This document shows positions 52,301-53,878 of a stretch of 53,878 nucleotides of DNA, in pieces. The DNA comes from an uncultured Bacilli bacterium (GTDB lineage Bacteria > Bacillota_I > Bacilli_A > RF39 > UBA660), in assembly GCA_947631345.1 (NCBI GenBank), contig CANRKW010000001.1, positions 1-53,878 on the forward strand. The letters are read 5' to 3'. The translations under genes and the position numbers were made by a program. Below the pieces are notes generated by a model that was not told the origin of the DNA, did no database searches, and saw only the letters and a list, made by a program, of their open reading frames with translations. Positions within the stretch are counted from its first letter, which is position 1; each line of letters starts with the position of its first letter.

Positions 52301-52353
52301 TACTTTTTTGGCACATTAATTAATTTTTAAAATTAACTGATATAGTTTATGTA
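52301..52353. repeat. 53-bp direct repeat, right copy
   Basis: It matches 50000-50053 (see there). It lies between divergent promoters of the PIN-GNAT gene and the HEPN-like gene. Confidence 0.85.
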
Positions 52354-52395
52354 ATTTTAATAATTAGGTAACCATTTTTTAATATTAAAATAAAA

Positions 52396-52424
52396 TTGTA
52401 ATATATAAGATTTTATAATATAAT
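52396..52424 (+). promoter_or_regulatory. Promoter of the HEPN-like gene
   Basis: TTGTAA (52396-52401) and TATAAT (52419-52424) are separated by 17 bases on the plus strand. Confidence 0.65.
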
Positions 52425-52461
52425 CATATTATAAATATTTTCAAGAAAGGTAGTATTATTT

Positions 52462-53037
52462 ATGAATAAAGAAAATAAAAAATATAAAATACAAAAATCA
52501 GAATTTGAAATAGTGCAATTTAAACCTAGATGGATAGAACCTAATAAAATAATTACAGATAAACTATTAGAAATCTTTATGTTTTATGTAATTAATACCC
52601 CATGTACAAATTTGAGTCCAAGTTCTATTGGCTTAAAAAAACATATTTCAAGAAGCAAATTTAAGAGTTTATTTTATAAAGTAGCTAATTTAAAAAGAAA
52701 TACTACTTTATTTACTGCAAAAAAATTAGACGAAATAAAAGATGCTTGTGAAAAATCAAAGTTAAAAAATGATTTTTATAATCACAGAGATATTGAAAAA
52801 ATATTAATTTATGTAGGTAGTAACCAAAATGAAATAACTAGTATCTGTTATCATATAAGAAATTCTTTTGCTCATGGAAGATTTACTATTTATAATACTA
52901 CTGATAATAATCCAGTTTTTATTTTAGAAGATTGCAGAAAAATGAAGGACAAACACCATGTAAGAGCAAGAATGATTTTAAAACAATCAACGTTACTAGA
53001 ATGGATAAAAATGTTTAAAACAGTACAAGAGATTTAA
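52462..53037 (+). CDS. HEPN-like domain protein
   Basis: This 191-residue, mostly helical, basic protein is not a named family I know. Near residue 130 it reads CYHIRNSFAHGRF. R133-N-S-F-A-H138 fits the R-x4-6-H motif of HEPN ribonucleases, often written RN-x3-H. Many HEPN proteins are toxins or defence effectors. The Arg-Asn-Ser-x-Ala-His-Gly phrase is also seen in HEPN-fold proteins of unknown activity. It has its own promoter and an AAGAAAGG site, and it is divergent from the PIN-GNAT unit, so it may belong to the same accessory island. Confidence 0.6.
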   Translation: MNKENKKYKIQKSEFEIVQFKPRWIEPNKIITDKLLEIFMFYVINTPCTNLSPSSIGLKKHISRSKFKSLFYKVANLKRNTTLFTAKKLDEIKDACEKSKLKNDFYNHRDIEKILIYVGSNQNEITSICYHIRNSFAHGRFTIYNTTDNNPVFILEDCRKMKDKHHVRARMILKQSTLLEWIKMFKTVQEI

Positions 53038-53133
53038 TATAAATATATTATTTTTTATTAGTTAATTTCAATTTGAAGACGTACTGTATATAAATTATAT
53101 GTTAAGAATAATATTTCTTTACTTATTTACAAA

Positions 53134-53348
53134 TCAAATTTTAAACATTGAATCTTTAGTTTCTTTCAAAATTAGCCATAATTCTTCTTTAGAATGTTAC
53201 TTTACTATGAAACGTTTGAATATTATCAATTTCATTTGTTTCACTTTTTTTGTATAATATATTTTCCTACAAATTCTTTAGAAAATTTCTTTTTTAAATT
53301 GTTTTCTTCTTTTTTAAAATATTTATAATTTTTATCATTATTATTCAT
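53134..53348 (-). pseudogene. Decayed gene of unknown family
   Basis: An ATG at 53348 with AAAGGA upstream starts a 35-codon frame (MNNNDKNYKYFKKEEN...) that stops after an A7 run. Removing one A continues SETNEIDNIQTFHSKVTF. After a second shift, EELWLILKETKDSMFKI follows. Each piece has protein-like composition, which suggests a gene with two frameshifts. I cannot name the family. Confidence 0.4.
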
Positions 53349-53446
53349 ATATGGTAATTCCTTTATATAAATATATTATCATATTTCTAATCATTTTTGT
53401 TATTTTATTTATTATATAAATTTATATTGAATAATATATTATAGTG

Positions 53447-53644
53447 CTATAGTAATTGTGCAACCAGTTGCACAAATTCATCATCTTTATTAGAAAAATA
53501 TTTTCTAGGTCAATTCATACCATTAATATCATTTACTAAATCACTTATATAAGTACTATTAACTTTGCTTTCTTTCACACTAATATAACCACTATTTTCT
53601 TTAGCATAATTTAAAATTTCATCATATTTATTTATAATTATCAT
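53447..53644 (-). pseudogene. AbiEi-like antitoxin remnant
   Basis: From an ATG at 53644 the minus strand reads MIINKYDEILNYAKENSGYI, then SVKESKVNSTYISDLVNDI. This resembles the N-terminal winged helix of AbiEi-type antitoxins (type IV systems), including the TYL/IS-x-LV phrase. A TGA at 53512-53510 ends it at 44 residues; about 20 more residues can be read beyond. Full AbiEi is about 200 residues, so this is a stub. An inverted repeat (TTCTAGGAA with TTCCTAGAA, 53653-53682) lies just upstream and could be its old operator. Confidence 0.5.
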
Positions 53645-53775
53645 TTTCTTTTTTCTAGGAAAATTGTGGCATTATTCCTAGAAAATGTCAATCATCGCAA
53701 GTAGCGGGCTTGTACCCTAGATTTAATTTTCGAAACTTCGTAACTTAAATTAAACCACGTAAAAATAATTATAAG

Positions 53776-53805
53776 AAAAAATATTCTAATTAATAGAATA
53801 TTTTT
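53776..53805. terminator. Bidirectional terminator near the window end
   Basis: AAAAATATTCTA (53776-53787) pairs with TAGAATATTTTT (53794-53805). It lies downstream of a minus-strand reading frame that enters from the window edge. Bases 53690-53775 hold a locally GC-richer stretch with no gene. Confidence 0.7.
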
Positions 53806-53813
53806 AGTAATTT

Positions 53814-53878
53814 TTAATTTATATTTTGATCATCAAAATAAGAACCTTTTGAAATATTTACTACAGCTTTTTTTCCTA
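53814..53878 (-). CDS. Partial gene: C-terminal end only
   Basis: An open minus-strand frame enters from the window edge, reads KKAVVNISKGSYFDDQNIN and stops at TAA, followed by the terminator above. Only about 20 residues are visible. The position beside an AbiEi-like stub would fit many genes, and no family can be given. Confidence 0.4.
   Translation of the reverse strand, partial: GKKAVVNISKGSYFDDQNIN

Noticed and set aside
53510..53512. Possibility that TGA encodes tryptophan (Mollicutes code)
   Set aside because: Tryptophans in cysS, cotJB and other genes use TGG, and several genes end properly with TGA in ATGA or TTGA overlaps, so the standard code holds.
1..53878. tRNA, rRNA, CRISPR arrays and phage genes
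   Set aside because: No T-loop (GGTTCGAATCC-like) sequences, regular repeat-spacer patterns, integrase or capsid genes were found by reading both strands.

Overview
The window is very AT-rich, with standard start and stop codons (TGA is a stop, tryptophan is TGG). It comes from a low-GC Bacillota, most likely an uncultured gut member of the Bacilli related to the Erysipelotrichia or Mollicutes. The evidence is a type B RNase P RNA, GpsB/DivIVA, RodZ, PgsA, the Ffh/FtsY/YlxM set, and spore-coat genes (a CotJA-CotJB fusion, CotJC, a CotD-like protein) that point to an endospore former. No tRNA, rRNA, CRISPR array or intact transposase was seen.

Layout. 0-9 kb: ferredoxin, a membrane-anchored hypothetical protein, DUF1848, a CDF metal exporter, three predicted ATPases (two DUF4143-type and one SMC/OLD-like), a YgjV-like membrane protein and a kinase-fold protein. 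9-14.9 kb: an OGG-type glycosylase, cysS, nrnA, ackA and the cotJ genes. 15-20.8 kb: a PemK-like protein, a 54-residue ORF, an unassigned structured RNA with its own promoter and terminator, tsaE, an ABC exporter, a one-domain Clp-like ATPase and an NlpC/P60 hydrolase. 20.8-31 kb: nagZ, an unknown gene, pgsA-rodZ-rnpB-gpsB, DIP1984, a mazE with a broken mazF, cotD, ffh, and ftsY-nudix-ylxM. 31-32.4 kb: a third DUF4143 ATPase.

32.6-49.9 kb, all on the minus strand, is a surface-polysaccharide locus: initiating sugar-phosphate transferase, UDP-glucuronate 4-epimerase, Alg14/Alg13-like (PssD/PssE) transferase, TupA ATP-grasp, a HAD-type protein, two GT4 enzymes, polymerase, acetyltransferase, deacetylase and flippase. 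Beyond a terminator come a GT2 gene, ugd, and a GT-C/UbiA/VanZ operon. Together they would make and export a uronic-acid-containing polymer by a Wzx/Wzy-type route. Two promoters in this locus carry an eight-G run directly upstream of the -10 box. Two more G runs lie in coding sequence (G7 in the acetyltransferase, G6 at the Alg14/Alg13 junction). This looks like a phase-variable glycan system.

50-53.9 kb is an accessory stretch: an ASCH protein and a PIN-GNAT-PUA-like fusion bracketed by a 53-bp direct repeat, then a HEPN-like protein, then decayed genes including an AbiEi-like remnant. All functional calls come from reading motifs by eye; no database search was run.
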